A stretch of DNA of 64,000 nt from Salidesulfovibrio onnuriiensis (lineage in GTDB: Bacteria > Desulfobacterota > Desulfovibrionia > Desulfovibrionales > Desulfovibrionaceae): assembly GCF_008001235.1 (NCBI RefSeq), contig NZ_CP040751.1:1223001-1287000 (forward strand), written 5' to 3'. The notes beneath the pieces were generated by a model. The model made no database searches. It was not told where the DNA came from and was given only the letters and a program-made list of their open reading frames with translations. Position numbers and translations under genes: made by a program. Positions 25,560 through 34,027 of this stretch are shown here, in pieces. The first letter of the stretch is position 1; each line of letters starts with the position of its first letter.

Positions 25560-25883
25560 ATGATTAACGTTACCGAATCCGCACAGAAGCAGCTCGAAGG
25601 CTACTTCGCGGACAAAGAATCTTCCCCTATCCGGGTTTATCTCGCATCCGGCGGCTGAGCTGGCCCCAGGCTGACTCTGGCTCTGGATGAGCCTAAGGAT
25701 ACTGACGAGGTGTTTGATGTGGCCGGGTTCAAGTTCCTGCTGGACAAGGATCTTTCCGAAGCGACCGGCGGCATCAAGATTGACATGACCTATTACGGAT
25801 TCTCCGTGGATTCCGAAAAGCCCGTGGGCGGCGGGGGAGGATGCTCCTCCGGTTCCTGCTCCAGCGGTTCCTGCGCCTGCTAG
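25560..25883 (+). CDS. HesB/IscA-like selenoprotein (in-frame TGA read as Sec33)
   Basis: 107 residues if the TGA at 25656-25658 is read as selenocysteine. AAGGAGG lies 5 nt before ATG 25560. The frame reads through VYLASGG-TGA-AGP, continues 74 codons through a HesB/IscA-like body and ends in a Cys-rich tail (CSSGSCSSGSCAC). The tandem paralogue 200 bp downstream has VYVAQGGCAGP, with Cys exactly at the TGA position. A stem-loop follows the TGA at once. HesB-like selenoproteins are a known family in related bacteria. Without Sec decoding a 32-residue stub would result. The role is unproven; IscA relatives carry Fe-S clusters or iron, and here Sec replaces a conserved ligand or redox Cys. Confidence 0.88.
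25659..25680 (+). promoter_or_regulatory. Candidate bacterial SECIS stem-loop
   Basis: Begins immediately after the TGA. CCAG (25666-25669) pairs with CTGG (25677-25680), leaving a 7-nt loop that starts with G and contains T (GCTGACT). An outer GGCT/AGCC pairing spans the TGA itself. Distance and loop type fit bacterial SECIS elements, which have little primary sequence conservation. Confidence 0.6.
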
Positions 25884-25905
25884 CGCGTTGCCACGCTGAT
25901 TCTCG

Positions 25906-25931
25906 AGCGCCCCTTTGGGGGCGCTTTTTTT
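25906..25931 (+). terminator. Terminator after the selenoprotein gene
   Basis: Stem AGCGCCCC/GGGGCGCT with a short loop, then T7. It separates the Sec gene from its Cys paralogue, so the two are probably separate transcripts. Confidence 0.92.
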
Positions 25932-26105
25932 ATGGTTGCGCGTTTGACGCGGGCGTCCATGATGTTTAGGTATGAAGTCAGTCTGTTGGGTCGAGAGATG
26001 CTATTGGCCTTTCCTATGGGAAACGTCGCAAACAGCATTGATTTTCCATTTGACGAACCCCATGATCATCCCTACCTGAACAGGGAGACAACAAGGAGGA
26101 TCTTT

Positions 26106-26447
26106 ATGATCGAAGTTACCAAGGAAGCCATTGGCAAGCTCGAAGAGCATTTCGAAGGCCAGGATCGCCAGCCCATCCGCGTTTACGTGGCCCAGGGCGG
26201 CTGCGCCGGTCCCATGCTGGGCCTGGCCCTGGACAGCGCCAAGGACGGCGACAAGTCCTTTGACATCGACGGCTTCACCTTCATTGCCGAGGAAGGCCTG
26301 TTTGAATACACCGGCGACATCAACATCCACGCCAACGAGCATGGATTCCAGGTCGCCAGCGAAAAGCAGCTTCCCGGTGGCGGCGGCTGCGGTTCCGGCG
26401 GTTGCTGCGGTTCCAGCGAAGGCGGCTGCGGTTCCGGCTGCTCCTAG
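26106..26447 (+). CDS. HesB/IscA-like protein, Cys paralogue of the selenoprotein
   Basis: 113 residues. Starts MIEVTKEAIGKLEEHF; the core IRVYVAQGGCAGPMLGLALD aligns residue for residue with the selenoprotein, having Cys in place of Sec. The C-terminal tail is Gly/Cys-rich (GGGGCGSGG, CCGSSEGG, CGSGCS), longer than in the Sec protein. AAGGAGG lies 5 nt before ATG 26106; the open frame back to 25932 includes the terminator and is not coding. Likely an Fe-S or metal-binding protein of the IscA class. No isc or suf genes are adjacent. Confidence 0.88.
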   Translation: MIEVTKEAIGKLEEHFEGQDRQPIRVYVAQGGCAGPMLGLALDSAKDGDKSFDIDGFTFIAEEGLFEYTGDINIHANEHGFQVASEKQLPGGGGCGSGGCCGSSEGGCGSGCS

Positions 26448-26532
26448 GCCCACGCTGACGGCGTTAAGTGAATTGTTGGCGAGCTAGCGAGCCTACAAGG
26501 CCTTACGCCCTAGGTGTACTGCAAAAAGAAAG

Positions 26533-26579
26533 AAGCCCTCGTGTATGTTTCAATACATGAGGGCTTTTTCTTGTTTTGA
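26533..26579 (+). terminator. Terminator hairpin, degenerate family A repeat
   Basis: Arms AGCCCTC/GAGGGCT with inner TGTAT/ATACA, then T5. The preceding TACTGCAAAAA and the following TTGTTTTGATGCC...CACGGCTTTGA resemble the inside and right end of family A, but terminal repeats are eroded. Confidence 0.75.
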
Positions 26580-26665
26580 TGCCTTGCTCTCGCACGGCTT
26601 TGACCAGCAGCAGGAATATTCTCGTGCCTGGTCAGCGCGCTTTCCGAGCAGCCGGAACAAAAAGT

Positions 26666-27802
26666 CTACTCGTCGTCGCTCGGGTTCAGGATGCCGGTTT
26701 TCTGCCATTCCGGCGGGGACGGTTCGTGGAAGACAAGATATTTGCGGCCCAGGAAATTGAAGGCGATGGTGGCCGCGCTGGCCAGCATCTTGGCGAACAT
26801 GACCGATGCGCCCGCACTGGCAAGGCCCACGGTGAGTCCCGTATCCAGCAGATAGGTCAGCACGGTGATGAGCATGAACATGGCCAGTTCCCCCCTGGTG
26901 CTCCATTGCGCCTTGTGGCGGAACAACAGGAAGATGCACAGGAAGTAGTTAACCACGATGGCCGGTATGTAGGCCACGGCGACTGACCCGGCAATGCCCA
27001 GACCGGACGAGATGCACAGCGAAAAGGTCAGGATGTTCACCAGCCAGGATGCTGCGCCGATAAAAAAGTAGGTCAGGAATTGGACCGGCAGCGGGGCCTT
27101 GTGCCCGGAGTAGTGCAGAATGCAGTATAGCGCCCGGAGTCCGTCCTTCCAATTGATCTTCTTGCCCTCTTCAAAGGTGCGTGGGTTATAGGAGATGGCC
27201 ATCTCGTAAACCCGGCAGCGAAGCTGGGCGATCTTTGCGGTCACTTCCGGTTCGAAGCCGAAACGGTTTTCCTGTATCTCGATGGACTGGATGAGCTCCC
27301 GCCTGAAGACCTTGTAGCAGGTTTCCATATCGGTCAGGCCCAGGTCCGTGTACATGTTGGAGAAGAAAGTCAGGCCCTTGTTCATCAGGGAATGCCAGAA
27401 GTACAGCACTCTTCTGCTGCTTCTGCTCAGGTACCGGGAGCCGAAGACGACGTCGGCGTGTCCCTCGCGGATGGGCTTGGTCAGCTTGATGAGTTCCTGC
27501 GGGTTGTATTCGAGGTCCGCGTCCTGGATGGCGACAATGTCTCCCGTGGCCTTTGTAATGCCCGTGCGGATCGCGGCGCCCTTGCCCTGGTTGACCCGGT
27601 GCGTTTCAATCCGGATGCGGCCATCCTTTTTGGCGAGTTCTTTCGCCGCCTCAAGGCTTTTGTCCGTGGAGCAGTCATCCACGATGATCAATTCGAGCCG
27701 GGTTTCCTCGTCAGCTATTTCAAGGACCCTTTCAACGCAGAGCGCCAGGGTGTTTTCCTCGTTGTAGCAGGGGATGACAATGCTCAGGGTGATGGGGGTC
27801 AT
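26666..27802 (-). CDS. Family 2 glycosyltransferase fused to a GtrA-like membrane domain
   Basis: 378 residues. Residues 1-230 are a dolichol-phosphate-mannose-synthase-like GT2 domain ([17 protein letters not shown], the metal-binding QDADLEY, FGSRY). About 240-365 carries four membrane helices of the GtrA type ([15 protein letters not shown], an AIVVNYFLC helix, [11 protein letters not shown]). Such proteins load a sugar onto a lipid carrier and may help flip it. The upstream gene, 10 bp away, encodes a multi-spanning membrane protein that could be the sugar-lipid-using transferase. The substrate is unknown. Confidence 0.9.
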   Translation of the reverse strand: MTPITLSIVIPCYNEENTLALCVERVLEIADEETRLELIIVDDCSTDKSLEAAKELAKKDGRIRIETHRVNQGKGAAIRTGITKATGDIVAIQDADLEYNPQELIKLTKPIREGHADVVFGSRYLSRSSRRVLYFWHSLMNKGLTFFSNMYTDLGLTDMETCYKVFRRELIQSIEIQENRFGFEPEVTAKIAQLRCRVYEMAISYNPRTFEEGKKINWKDGLRALYCILHYSGHKAPLPVQFLTYFFIGAASWLVNILTFSLCISSGLGIAGSVAVAYIPAIVVNYFLCIFLLFRHKAQWSTRGELAMFMLITVLTYLLDTGLTVGLASAGASVMFAKMLASAATIAFNFLGRKYLVFHEPSPPEWQKTGILNPSDDE

Positions 27803-27811
27803 GCAATGCCC

Positions 27812-29131
27812 TTATTGTTCTTGTTTGCGCCACCACTCATGGTCTTCGGCGGTGTAGTTTTCGGGATTGACAGCCATATCAAGACGCTGGCTGAGTTTTT
27901 CCTCGGAACGGTGTGCTTGGTCAATGGGGTGAACCCACGGCAGGTGCAGGAAGTGAACCGTGTTGCAAACGATCCAGGCCGCGAGGACCAACGGGACCAG
28001 CCGTTCGATGAAACGACTCTGATCCGCCCAGTGCGCCAGCGCCAGCCCGGACAGCCCGAAAACGAGAAAGGCGTAATCCGAAGGCATGTGCGGCGAGTAC
28101 TGGCGGGCAAAGAACATCTGTACCCAGGTCATGACAATGATCCCCAGCATGAGGAACCATGCGTGTCTGGGCAGCGGGATGGTCTTGCGGCAGAGCGCAA
28201 GACCGGCAATCGCCACGGCGATCCAGATGGAATAGTATTCCAGGGACAGGTGCGCGAAGCGCCCCAGTGAATCGAGCATGAGCGGGAAAATTTGCGTGTA
28301 GTCCTGCCTGAACAGCTCAATCACCCAGACGCCCTGTTTGTAATAGTCGGCATTGAAACTGTAATATTCCATCCCCAGCAGCTTGAGATAGCCGAGATAT
28401 GCCAGCATCGGCAGGCTGTGGGCGGCAAGGCTTGCCAGCACGGCCAGGTATCGCCGCTTGAAGAGGAAGAAAAAGGCCAGCGCCGCAAGATAGGTTGCGT
28501 AGTTCGGCTTGCAGAGCATCAACACCCCGATGAGAACTGAAAAGAGGATGTTCCGGGGCGTTGAATAATTGTCGGCCAGTTTTTGGAGCAGGTAGAGCGT
28601 GAAGATGGGGGTGATGAACTGCAGTTCGGTTGTGTGGAAGGCCGCTATGTACTCGATGGAAACGAAATGGCTGAAGCAGAGAAAGCAACCGATGAAGGCC
28701 GCCCGATCCCCCGTGTACCGGGACAACAGGCTGAACAGGGCCAGGATTCCCAGGGAATAAACGGCCAGCTTCATGGCCAGGTAGGCAAGTCCGGCGGCCT
28801 CAAGGTCACTCAGGGGGCTGAACGGCTTTGCCGCAGCTTGAATACACAGGGCCAGACCCTTGGCCACGGCCGGGTAGGTGGGCCGGTCCATGCGGATGCG
28901 GTAGGATTTGAAGACTTCGGGAAAGTAGGCCGCCGTGAGAATTTCCACTCCCGCGTCGGGATTGTATTGCCAGAACAGGGGAATGGTCGGATGGGTGCGG
29001 TAGACCTTGAACCCCGGATTGGGGTTGAGCCAGGCCATGTTGGCGGCGATGAGAAAAACAGCGGCTATCAGGCCTATAAGCCAGGCGCGGTAGGGCGGAG
29101 TCGTGGCGTGGCGCTGATGCAAGGGGTCCAT
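27812..29131 (-). CDS. Multi-spanning membrane protein, possible lipid-linked sugar transferase
   Basis: 439 residues, about ten to eleven membrane helices. The first helix is followed by a long loop (to about residue 95) that contains an Arg/Asp-rich segment (KSYRIRMDRPTYP), as in GT-C fold transferases. I do not recognise a specific family. It lies 10 bp upstream of the GT2-GtrA gene, and this pairing suggests it uses the lipid-linked sugar made by that enzyme. ATG 29131 was chosen because earlier residues read through the 3' end of the exonuclease gene. Confidence 0.6.
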   Translation of the reverse strand: MDPLHQRHATTPPYRAWLIGLIAAVFLIAANMAWLNPNPGFKVYRTHPTIPLFWQYNPDAGVEILTAAYFPEVFKSYRIRMDRPTYPAVAKGLALCIQAAAKPFSPLSDLEAAGLAYLAMKLAVYSLGILALFSLLSRYTGDRAAFIGCFLCFSHFVSIEYIAAFHTTELQFITPIFTLYLLQKLADNYSTPRNILFSVLIGVLMLCKPNYATYLAALAFFFLFKRRYLAVLASLAAHSLPMLAYLGYLKLLGMEYYSFNADYYKQGVWVIELFRQDYTQIFPLMLDSLGRFAHLSLEYYSIWIAVAIAGLALCRKTIPLPRHAWFLMLGIIVMTWVQMFFARQYSPHMPSDYAFLVFGLSGLALAHWADQSRFIERLVPLVLAAWIVCNTVHFLHLPWVHPIDQAHRSEEKLSQRLDMAVNPENYTAEDHEWWRKQEQ

Positions 29132-29172
29132 AATAAGTTCCACGCAGTTGAATGGGTGGTTTATATTTCTTC

Positions 29173-29781
29173 TTAGACCAGACCGAGGCTCTGCATGGCC
29201 AGGTAGATCTCGCGGCTGACCCATGCGTCGGTGGCGGCATAGGCCACCTGCTGCTTGGAAAGTTTTTCCTTGGCCCAGTTGGAACACTGCGCGGACTTGG
29301 AGATGCGGAAGCCGAGCAGGTTGGCGGCCAGGTTGCGCAGCCCGTGGGTCTGCATCTTGTGCTGCTGGGAGACCTCGCCCAGGTCGATGAAGTTGGCGGG
29401 CCTGAACTTGGCCAGCTTCTTGAGGCCGATGATGTCGTCGTGCACGGACACGCCGGTCTTGATGACCTGCTTGTCCGCGAGCAGCTCCAGCAGCCCGTTG
29501 TCCATGGGCAGCAGGTTGATCTGGAAGACGTAGACCTCGTCGGCGCTTGCCAGCTGGATCAGCGAGGGCGGGTTGGGCTTGCGGCCCTTCTTGAACACCG
29601 GACGGGTCTCGGTGTCGAAGCCGAGCACGGTTTCTTCCCGCAGGGCCTTGACCGCGGCGTCACGCTGCTTTTCGGTACGGACCACATGCACCGGGCCTTC
29701 ATATCGGCGCAGGGGCATGGCGTTGATCTCGTCCTTGGTGAACGCCCGCAGATGTTCTTCTGGTATCTCTACAACAGTCAT
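29173..29781 (-). CDS. RNase D-like 3'-5' exonuclease (DEDDy)
   Basis: 202 residues. The exonuclease motifs are in order: Exo I VLGFDTETRP, Exo II around VSVHDDIIGLKKL, Exo III YAATDAWVSREIY with Tyr and Asp. It is a stand-alone catalytic domain without the HRDC domain of RNase D, so RNA end-trimming is likely but DNA is not excluded. prfC lies 9 bp upstream on the same strand. No clear ribosome-binding site, which suggests coupling to prfC. Confidence 0.88.
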   Translation of the reverse strand: MTVVEIPEEHLRAFTKDEINAMPLRRYEGPVHVVRTEKQRDAAVKALREETVLGFDTETRPVFKKGRKPNPPSLIQLASADEVYVFQINLLPMDNGLLELLADKQVIKTGVSVHDDIIGLKKLAKFRPANFIDLGEVSQQHKMQTHGLRNLAANLLGFRISKSAQCSNWAKEKLSKQQVAYAATDAWVSREIYLAMQSLGLV

Positions 29782-29790
29782 AAATGGCGA

Positions 29791-31377
29791 TTAAACGTGT
29801 TCCCTGGTCTTGTGGAATTGGATATCCGGCCAGGTTTCGACCGCATCATCCAGCCGCCAGCGGCTCGGAGCAAGGTAAGTGAGATTCTCGTCCGAGTCCA
29901 GCGCCAGATATCTTTCGGTCTCTTTTTTGAAGGTTTTGAGCTTGTTCTGGTCCTTGCAGGAGACCCAGCGGGCGGTATGCAGCTCCACGGGCTCGTAGAT
30001 GGCGTCCACACCGTATTCGTCCTTGAGGCGGGACTGGATCACGTCGAACTGGAGCATGCCCACGGCCCCGAGGATGTAGTCGTTGTTCTGGATCGGGCGG
30101 AAGAGCTGCACGGCCCCTTCCTCGGCCAGCTGCAGAAGCCCCTTCTGGAGCTGCTTGGCCTTGAGCGGGGTCTTGAGGATCACGCGGCGGAAGATTTCCG
30201 GGGCGAAGTTGGGGATGCCCGTGAACTTGAGGGTTTCCTTGTCCGTGAAGGTGTCGCCGATCTTGATGGTGCCGTGGTTGTGCACGCCGATGATGTCGCC
30301 GGGCCAGGCCTCTTCCACGCCCTCGCGGTCCTGGGCCATGAAGATGGTGGCCTTGGAGATCTGCATGGTCTTGCCCACGCGGTGGTGCTTGACCTTCATG
30401 CCGCGGGTGAACTTGCCCGAGTTGATGCGCACGAACGCGATGCGGTCGCGGTGCTGCGGGTCCATGTTCGCCTGGATCTTGAAGCACACTCCCGAGAACT
30501 GGGTTTCCAGGGGAGAAACCTCCCGCTCCACTGCCGGGCGCGGCTGCGGGCAGGGCGCCAGGTTCACGAAGGTGTCCAGCAGTTCCCTGACCCCGAAGTT
30601 GTTGATGGCCGAGCCGAAGAAGACCGGGGTCTGCTTGCCCGCCAGGTAGCGTTCGGCGTCAAAGGGATAGCCCGCGCCTTCCAGCAGTTCCAGCTCCTCG
30701 CGCAGCTGGTCGGCCTGGGGTCCGAGCTCCTCGTCCAGCTTGGGGTCGTCCAGGGAGTCGATGACCACGCCCTGCCGGATGCCGCCGTTGTGCGTGGCGG
30801 AGAAAATATGCAGCTTCTTGTCGAAGATGGAATACACGCCCTTGAACTGCTTGCCCATGCCGATGGGCCAGGAGAGGGGGGCGCATTCGATGTTCAGGGT
30901 TTCCTCGATGTCGGCCAGCAGGTCCAGGGGATCGCGGCCGTCGCGGTCCAGCTTGTTGATGAAGGTGATGATGGGCGTGTCGCGCAGGCGGCAGACGTCC
31001 ATGAGCTTGCGGGTCTGGGTCTCGACGCCCTTGGCCGAGTCGATGACCATGAGGGCGGAGTCCACGGCCGTGAGCACGCGGTAGGTGTCTTCGGAAAAGT
31101 CCTGGTGGCCCGGGGTGTCGAGCAGGTTGATCTCGAAGCCCTCGTACTCGAACTTCATGACCGAGGAGGTCACGGAAATGCCGCGCTGCTGTTCCATGGC
31201 CATCCAGTCCGAGGTTGCATGGCGGTCGGCCTTGCGGGACTTGACGGTTCCCGCCATCTGGATGGCGCCGCCGAAGAGCAGCAGCTTTTCCGTGAGCGTG
31301 GTCTTGCCCGCATCCGGGTGGCTGATGATGCCGAAGGTGCGGCGGCGTTCCACTTCTTTCCTGAGTATCTTTTCCAC
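29791..31377 (-). CDS. prfC: Peptide chain release factor 3
   Basis: 528 residues, the normal RF3 length. A translational GTPase that removes RF1/RF2 after peptide release. Seen: [19 protein letters not shown] (G1), RGISVTSSV (G2), [14 protein letters not shown] (G3), [10 protein letters not shown] (G4) and later domains with [16 protein letters not shown] set a GTG start at 31377: AAGGA lies 8 nt upstream and [16 protein letters not shown] matches the family start. The longer open frame to 31413 has no ribosome-binding site. Confidence 0.95.
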   Translation of the reverse strand: MEKILRKEVERRRTFGIISHPDAGKTTLTEKLLLFGGAIQMAGTVKSRKADRHATSDWMAMEQQRGISVTSSVMKFEYEGFEINLLDTPGHQDFSEDTYRVLTAVDSALMVIDSAKGVETQTRKLMDVCRLRDTPIITFINKLDRDGRDPLDLLADIEETLNIECAPLSWPIGMGKQFKGVYSIFDKKLHIFSATHNGGIRQGVVIDSLDDPKLDEELGPQADQLREELELLEGAGYPFDAERYLAGKQTPVFFGSAINNFGVRELLDTFVNLAPCPQPRPAVEREVSPLETQFSGVCFKIQANMDPQHRDRIAFVRINSGKFTRGMKVKHHRVGKTMQISKATIFMAQDREGVEEAWPGDIIGVHNHGTIKIGDTFTDKETLKFTGIPNFAPEIFRRVILKTPLKAKQLQKGLLQLAEEGAVQLFRPIQNNDYILGAVGMLQFDVIQSRLKDEYGVDAIYEPVELHTARWVSCKDQNKLKTFKKETERYLALDSDENLTYLAPSRWRLDDAVETWPDIQFHKTREHV

Positions 31378-31476
31378 GTCGTGATTCCTTGTGCGCAAAA
31401 AATGAGGCCGCATCGGCTGCGGCCCCGCTGGTCATAATATATTTATGAACTGTGTCAAGTTTTCATCAGGGTGTTG

Positions 31477-31502
31477 AAAAGGGCCGGGGTGGATTCGGCC
31501 CC
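31477..31502 (-). terminator. Terminator of the DASS transporter gene
   Basis: On the minus strand, GGGCCG pairs with CGGCCC across a 9-nt loop and is followed by TTTTC, 8 bp after the stop at 31510. Confidence 0.7.
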
Positions 31503-31509
31503 TCCCTGG

Positions 31510-32916
31510 TCAGACATAGAAGACGGTCACTCCGATCATGGTGGCGAGATAGAGGGCCCCGAAGATCCCGCCGAGGGCCCACCAGCGCGCCTGGCTGATG
31601 AAGCCCGCCCCGTACCAGATGGGAGAGGGGCCGGTGGCGTACGGGGTGATGATGCCCATGAGCCCGAGGGAGCCCGCCAGCATGAGGGCGAGCCTGGGCA
31701 GCATTTCCGCGGGGATGAGCGGGGCGGCCGTGGCCATGAACAGGGGCAGCAGCGCCGTGGTGTGCGCCGTGGTGCTGGCGAAGAAGTAATGCAGCAGGAA
31801 GAAGAGCAGCACCAGCATGACGGCCACCGTGGGCGGGGGCATGGCCTGGAGGTAGATGCCGACGAGCTTGCCCATCCATGCCAGCACGCCGGTCTGTTTC
31901 AGGCCGCTGGCCATGGCCACCAGGGTGGCGAACCAGATGAAGACGTTGAAGGCCCCCTTGTTGGTGATGACGTCCTCCCAGGAGATGACCTTGGTCAGCA
32001 CCATGAGGGAAAGGACGAACACGGCGGCCACGGTGCTGTCGATCCCGAGCCGCTTGCCGAAGACCCAGAAGACCAGGGCCAGGACCGCGTAGCCGAGCAT
32101 CAGCAGTTCCTTGGCGGAGATCTTGCCCATCTTCCTGAGCTCCTCGGCCGCCCAGGCCGGGGCCTCCGGGGACGTCTTCTGGTCCGGCGGATAGATCACG
32201 TAGGCGAGCCAGGGGGTCAGCAGGAAGAGCGGGAGCATGGCCGGAACCATGATCTTGGCCCATTGGACCCAGCTGATGGCGATGCCGGAGGATTTCTGGA
32301 CCATGTCCACCGCCAGGAGGTTCGGGGCCAGGGCCGTCAGGAACATGGAGCTGGTGACGCAGGTTGCGGAAATGCCGACCCAGATGAGGTAGGAGCCTAT
32401 CTTGCGCGGCGCCAGTTCCGGGGTGGACTGGAACATGGGGGGGATGTTGCTCACCACGGGATATATGGTGCCCGCGCTGCGGGCGGTGTTGGAGGGCATG
32501 AACGGCGCGAGGATGGCGTCGGAAAAGGCCACGGCATAGCCGAGCCCGAGGGTGTTTTTTCCCAGATACCGGATCAGCAGCAGGCTGATGCGTTTGCCGA
32601 GCCCGGTCTTTTTGTAGCCGAGGGCGAACATGAAGGCCGCGAAGATGAGCCAGATGACGCCGTTGGCAAAGCCGGACAGGGCCCAGTTCCGGTTTGCGGT
32701 GGCGTTGTTGGGGTCCACCAGCCCGAGCATTGCCACGACGGATACCCCGACCAGGCCCACCAGGGCCGCCGGGACGGGCTCGATGATCAGGCCGACCACC
32801 ACGCCCACGAAGATGCAGAGGAAATACCAGGCCTCGGGGGTGAGCCCCTGGGGCGTCGGCGCCAGGGCCATGAGAACTGCGACGATGACGGGGGAGAAGC
32901 TCTTGATGAAATTCAC
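31510..32916 (-). CDS. DASS-family dicarboxylate/anion transporter
   Basis: 468 residues, about twelve membrane segments. The two substrate/sodium hairpins of the SLC13/DASS family are visible: FMPSNTARSAGTIYP (SNT) and FFASTTAHTTALLP (STT), plus ITPYATGPSPIWYGAG near the C terminus. Relatives include 2-oxoglutarate/malate translocator and the CitT/TtdT antiporters, so a di- or tricarboxylate is the likely cargo. Gene symbol left empty because substrate cannot be read. GAGGT lies about 10 nt before ATG 32916. A strong inverted repeat lies about 70-120 bp upstream. Confidence 0.9.
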   Translation of the reverse strand: MNFIKSFSPVIVAVLMALAPTPQGLTPEAWYFLCIFVGVVVGLIIEPVPAALVGLVGVSVVAMLGLVDPNNATANRNWALSGFANGVIWLIFAAFMFALGYKKTGLGKRISLLLIRYLGKNTLGLGYAVAFSDAILAPFMPSNTARSAGTIYPVVSNIPPMFQSTPELAPRKIGSYLIWVGISATCVTSSMFLTALAPNLLAVDMVQKSSGIAISWVQWAKIMVPAMLPLFLLTPWLAYVIYPPDQKTSPEAPAWAAEELRKMGKISAKELLMLGYAVLALVFWVFGKRLGIDSTVAAVFVLSLMVLTKVISWEDVITNKGAFNVFIWFATLVAMASGLKQTGVLAWMGKLVGIYLQAMPPPTVAVMLVLLFFLLHYFFASTTAHTTALLPLFMATAAPLIPAEMLPRLALMLAGSLGLMGIITPYATGPSPIWYGAGFISQARWWALGGIFGALYLATMIGVTVFYV

Positions 32917-32986
32917 GGACTGACCTCACACGTTAGACGTTGGTAAAGGACTGATCCGGCGTGAAAGTCGTTTCGGGCTCCATGCC

Positions 32987-33038
32987 GGAGCAACCAGCCG
33001 TATTTCTGACTGTTTTACCGGTAGCACGGCTGGGGCTC
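32987..33038. promoter_or_regulatory. Long inverted repeat upstream of the DASS gene
   Basis: Core arms CCAGCCGT (32994-33001) and ACGGCTGG (33026-33033), extended outward by CGGAG/CTCCG with a small mismatch. Spacer 24 bp, no T-run. An operator or a leader hairpin are both possible. Confidence 0.4.
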
Positions 33039-33111
33039 CGTTGCAATTGGGTGGGAGGAAAGATGCGGTCCGGTCTATGTGGACAAGAAAACTTCGGGCC
33101 AAGGGAAAGAA

Positions 33112-33135
33112 GAAGGCCCTTTTGCAAGGGTCTTC
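33112..33135 (-). terminator. Terminator of the exported-protein gene
   Basis: GAAGGCCCTT pairs with AAGGGTCTTC around a short loop on the minus strand, 7 bp past the stop; a TTCTTTCCCTT stretch follows. Related in design to the hairpins at 16770 and 20181. Confidence 0.6.
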
Positions 33136-33141
33136 GGGAAA

Positions 33142-33792
33142 TCAGTCGAGGGCGTTCAGTTCGCAGGGCTCGAAGAAATAGCGCCACCAGAACCGGCCGT
33201 CGCATTGGTCGGGCGGGGCCAGGTTGTTGCGGCCACCCGGGCTGTAGTAGTTCCAGCGGAACTGCTCGGCTTCGGCCTTGAGCACGGCCTCTGCCGCATC
33301 CCGGGGCGTGGTTTCCCCGGCCTCCAGGGCGGCGACCTGCGCGCCGATCACCGGGTTGAGCTTTCGTTGGAAGGCGTTTTGCGGGAACCGTTTCCACATG
33401 TTCAGCGCGCCCTCGGCGTCGTCCTGCATGGCCTTGGCCAGTCCGCCGTAGAGCCAGGCCTCCCAGATGTGGGCGTCCATGGCCCCGGCCACCTGCATGG
33501 TGGCGGCCGCATCGGCGTACATGCCGGCCTTGAATTGGCAGATGCCTGCCATGACCAGCCGCGAGGTGCGCGTGCTGGTTCCGTCCTTGCGGTTTTCCTC
33601 CATGAGCTCGCGGAACGCCTTGGCCGCGGTGGTGTAGTATTCCTTTGCCCTGGCCGCGTCCTTGTTGGCCCATTCGGCGCGCAGCCCGCGCTGGAAGTTG
33701 CGCTGCCCCACCACGCCGGGCGGGGTCGCCAGGGCTGGGGCGGCGAAGAGCAGGGCGGCGGACAGGATGAAAAGACTTGGGATGAAGCGCAT
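33142..33792 (-). CDS. Exported helical-repeat protein of unknown function
   Basis: 216 residues. Clear Sec signal peptide (MRFIPSLFILSAALLFAAPALA, cleaved after ALA). The mature part has TPR-like helical pairs (YYTTAAKAFRELME, MAGICQFKAGMYADAAATM, WLYGGLAKAMQDDAEGALNM) and a Trp/Tyr-rich end (FWWRYFFEPCELN). AAGGAGG directly before ATG 33792 fixes the start; the open frame back to 34065 is not coding. Periplasmic, unknown role. Confidence 0.75.
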   Translation of the reverse strand: MRFIPSLFILSAALLFAAPALATPPGVVGQRNFQRGLRAEWANKDAARAKEYYTTAAKAFRELMEENRKDGTSTRTSRLVMAGICQFKAGMYADAAATMQVAGAMDAHIWEAWLYGGLAKAMQDDAEGALNMWKRFPQNAFQRKLNPVIGAQVAALEAGETTPRDAAEAVLKAEAEQFRWNYYSPGGRNNLAPPDQCDGRFWWRYFFEPCELNALD

Positions 33793-34027
33793 GGTTCCTC
33801 CTTGTGTGCAGCCTGTACGCTGGCACGATCCGGCGGGAACAGCCATGATTATATGGGGCGGCATTGCCCGTTTCAAAAAAAGTGTGGTGGCCCCGCAAAA
33901 GGAGTTCTGTTGCGGTTGCATTGGCTTGTTGATATCGAGGGGCTGGACAACACTCTGGCTGCCATCCATGTCGCCCGGCTGAGAGCTTGGGATTGGACAT
34001 ATGTGGGATGAAATGAGGGAAGAATCA

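Noticed and set aside
25656-25658. Nonsense mutation (pseudogene) instead of selenocysteine
   Set aside because: The TGA falls exactly on the conserved Cys of the paralogue, the frame is clean on both sides, the ribosome-binding site is strong and a stem-loop follows. Decay would not be expected to choose that codon.
33826-33841. Sigma-54 promoter upstream of the exported-protein gene (TGGCAC...GGC)
   Set aside because: The GG to GC offset is 11 rather than 12 bp, and it is on the wrong strand for the gene.
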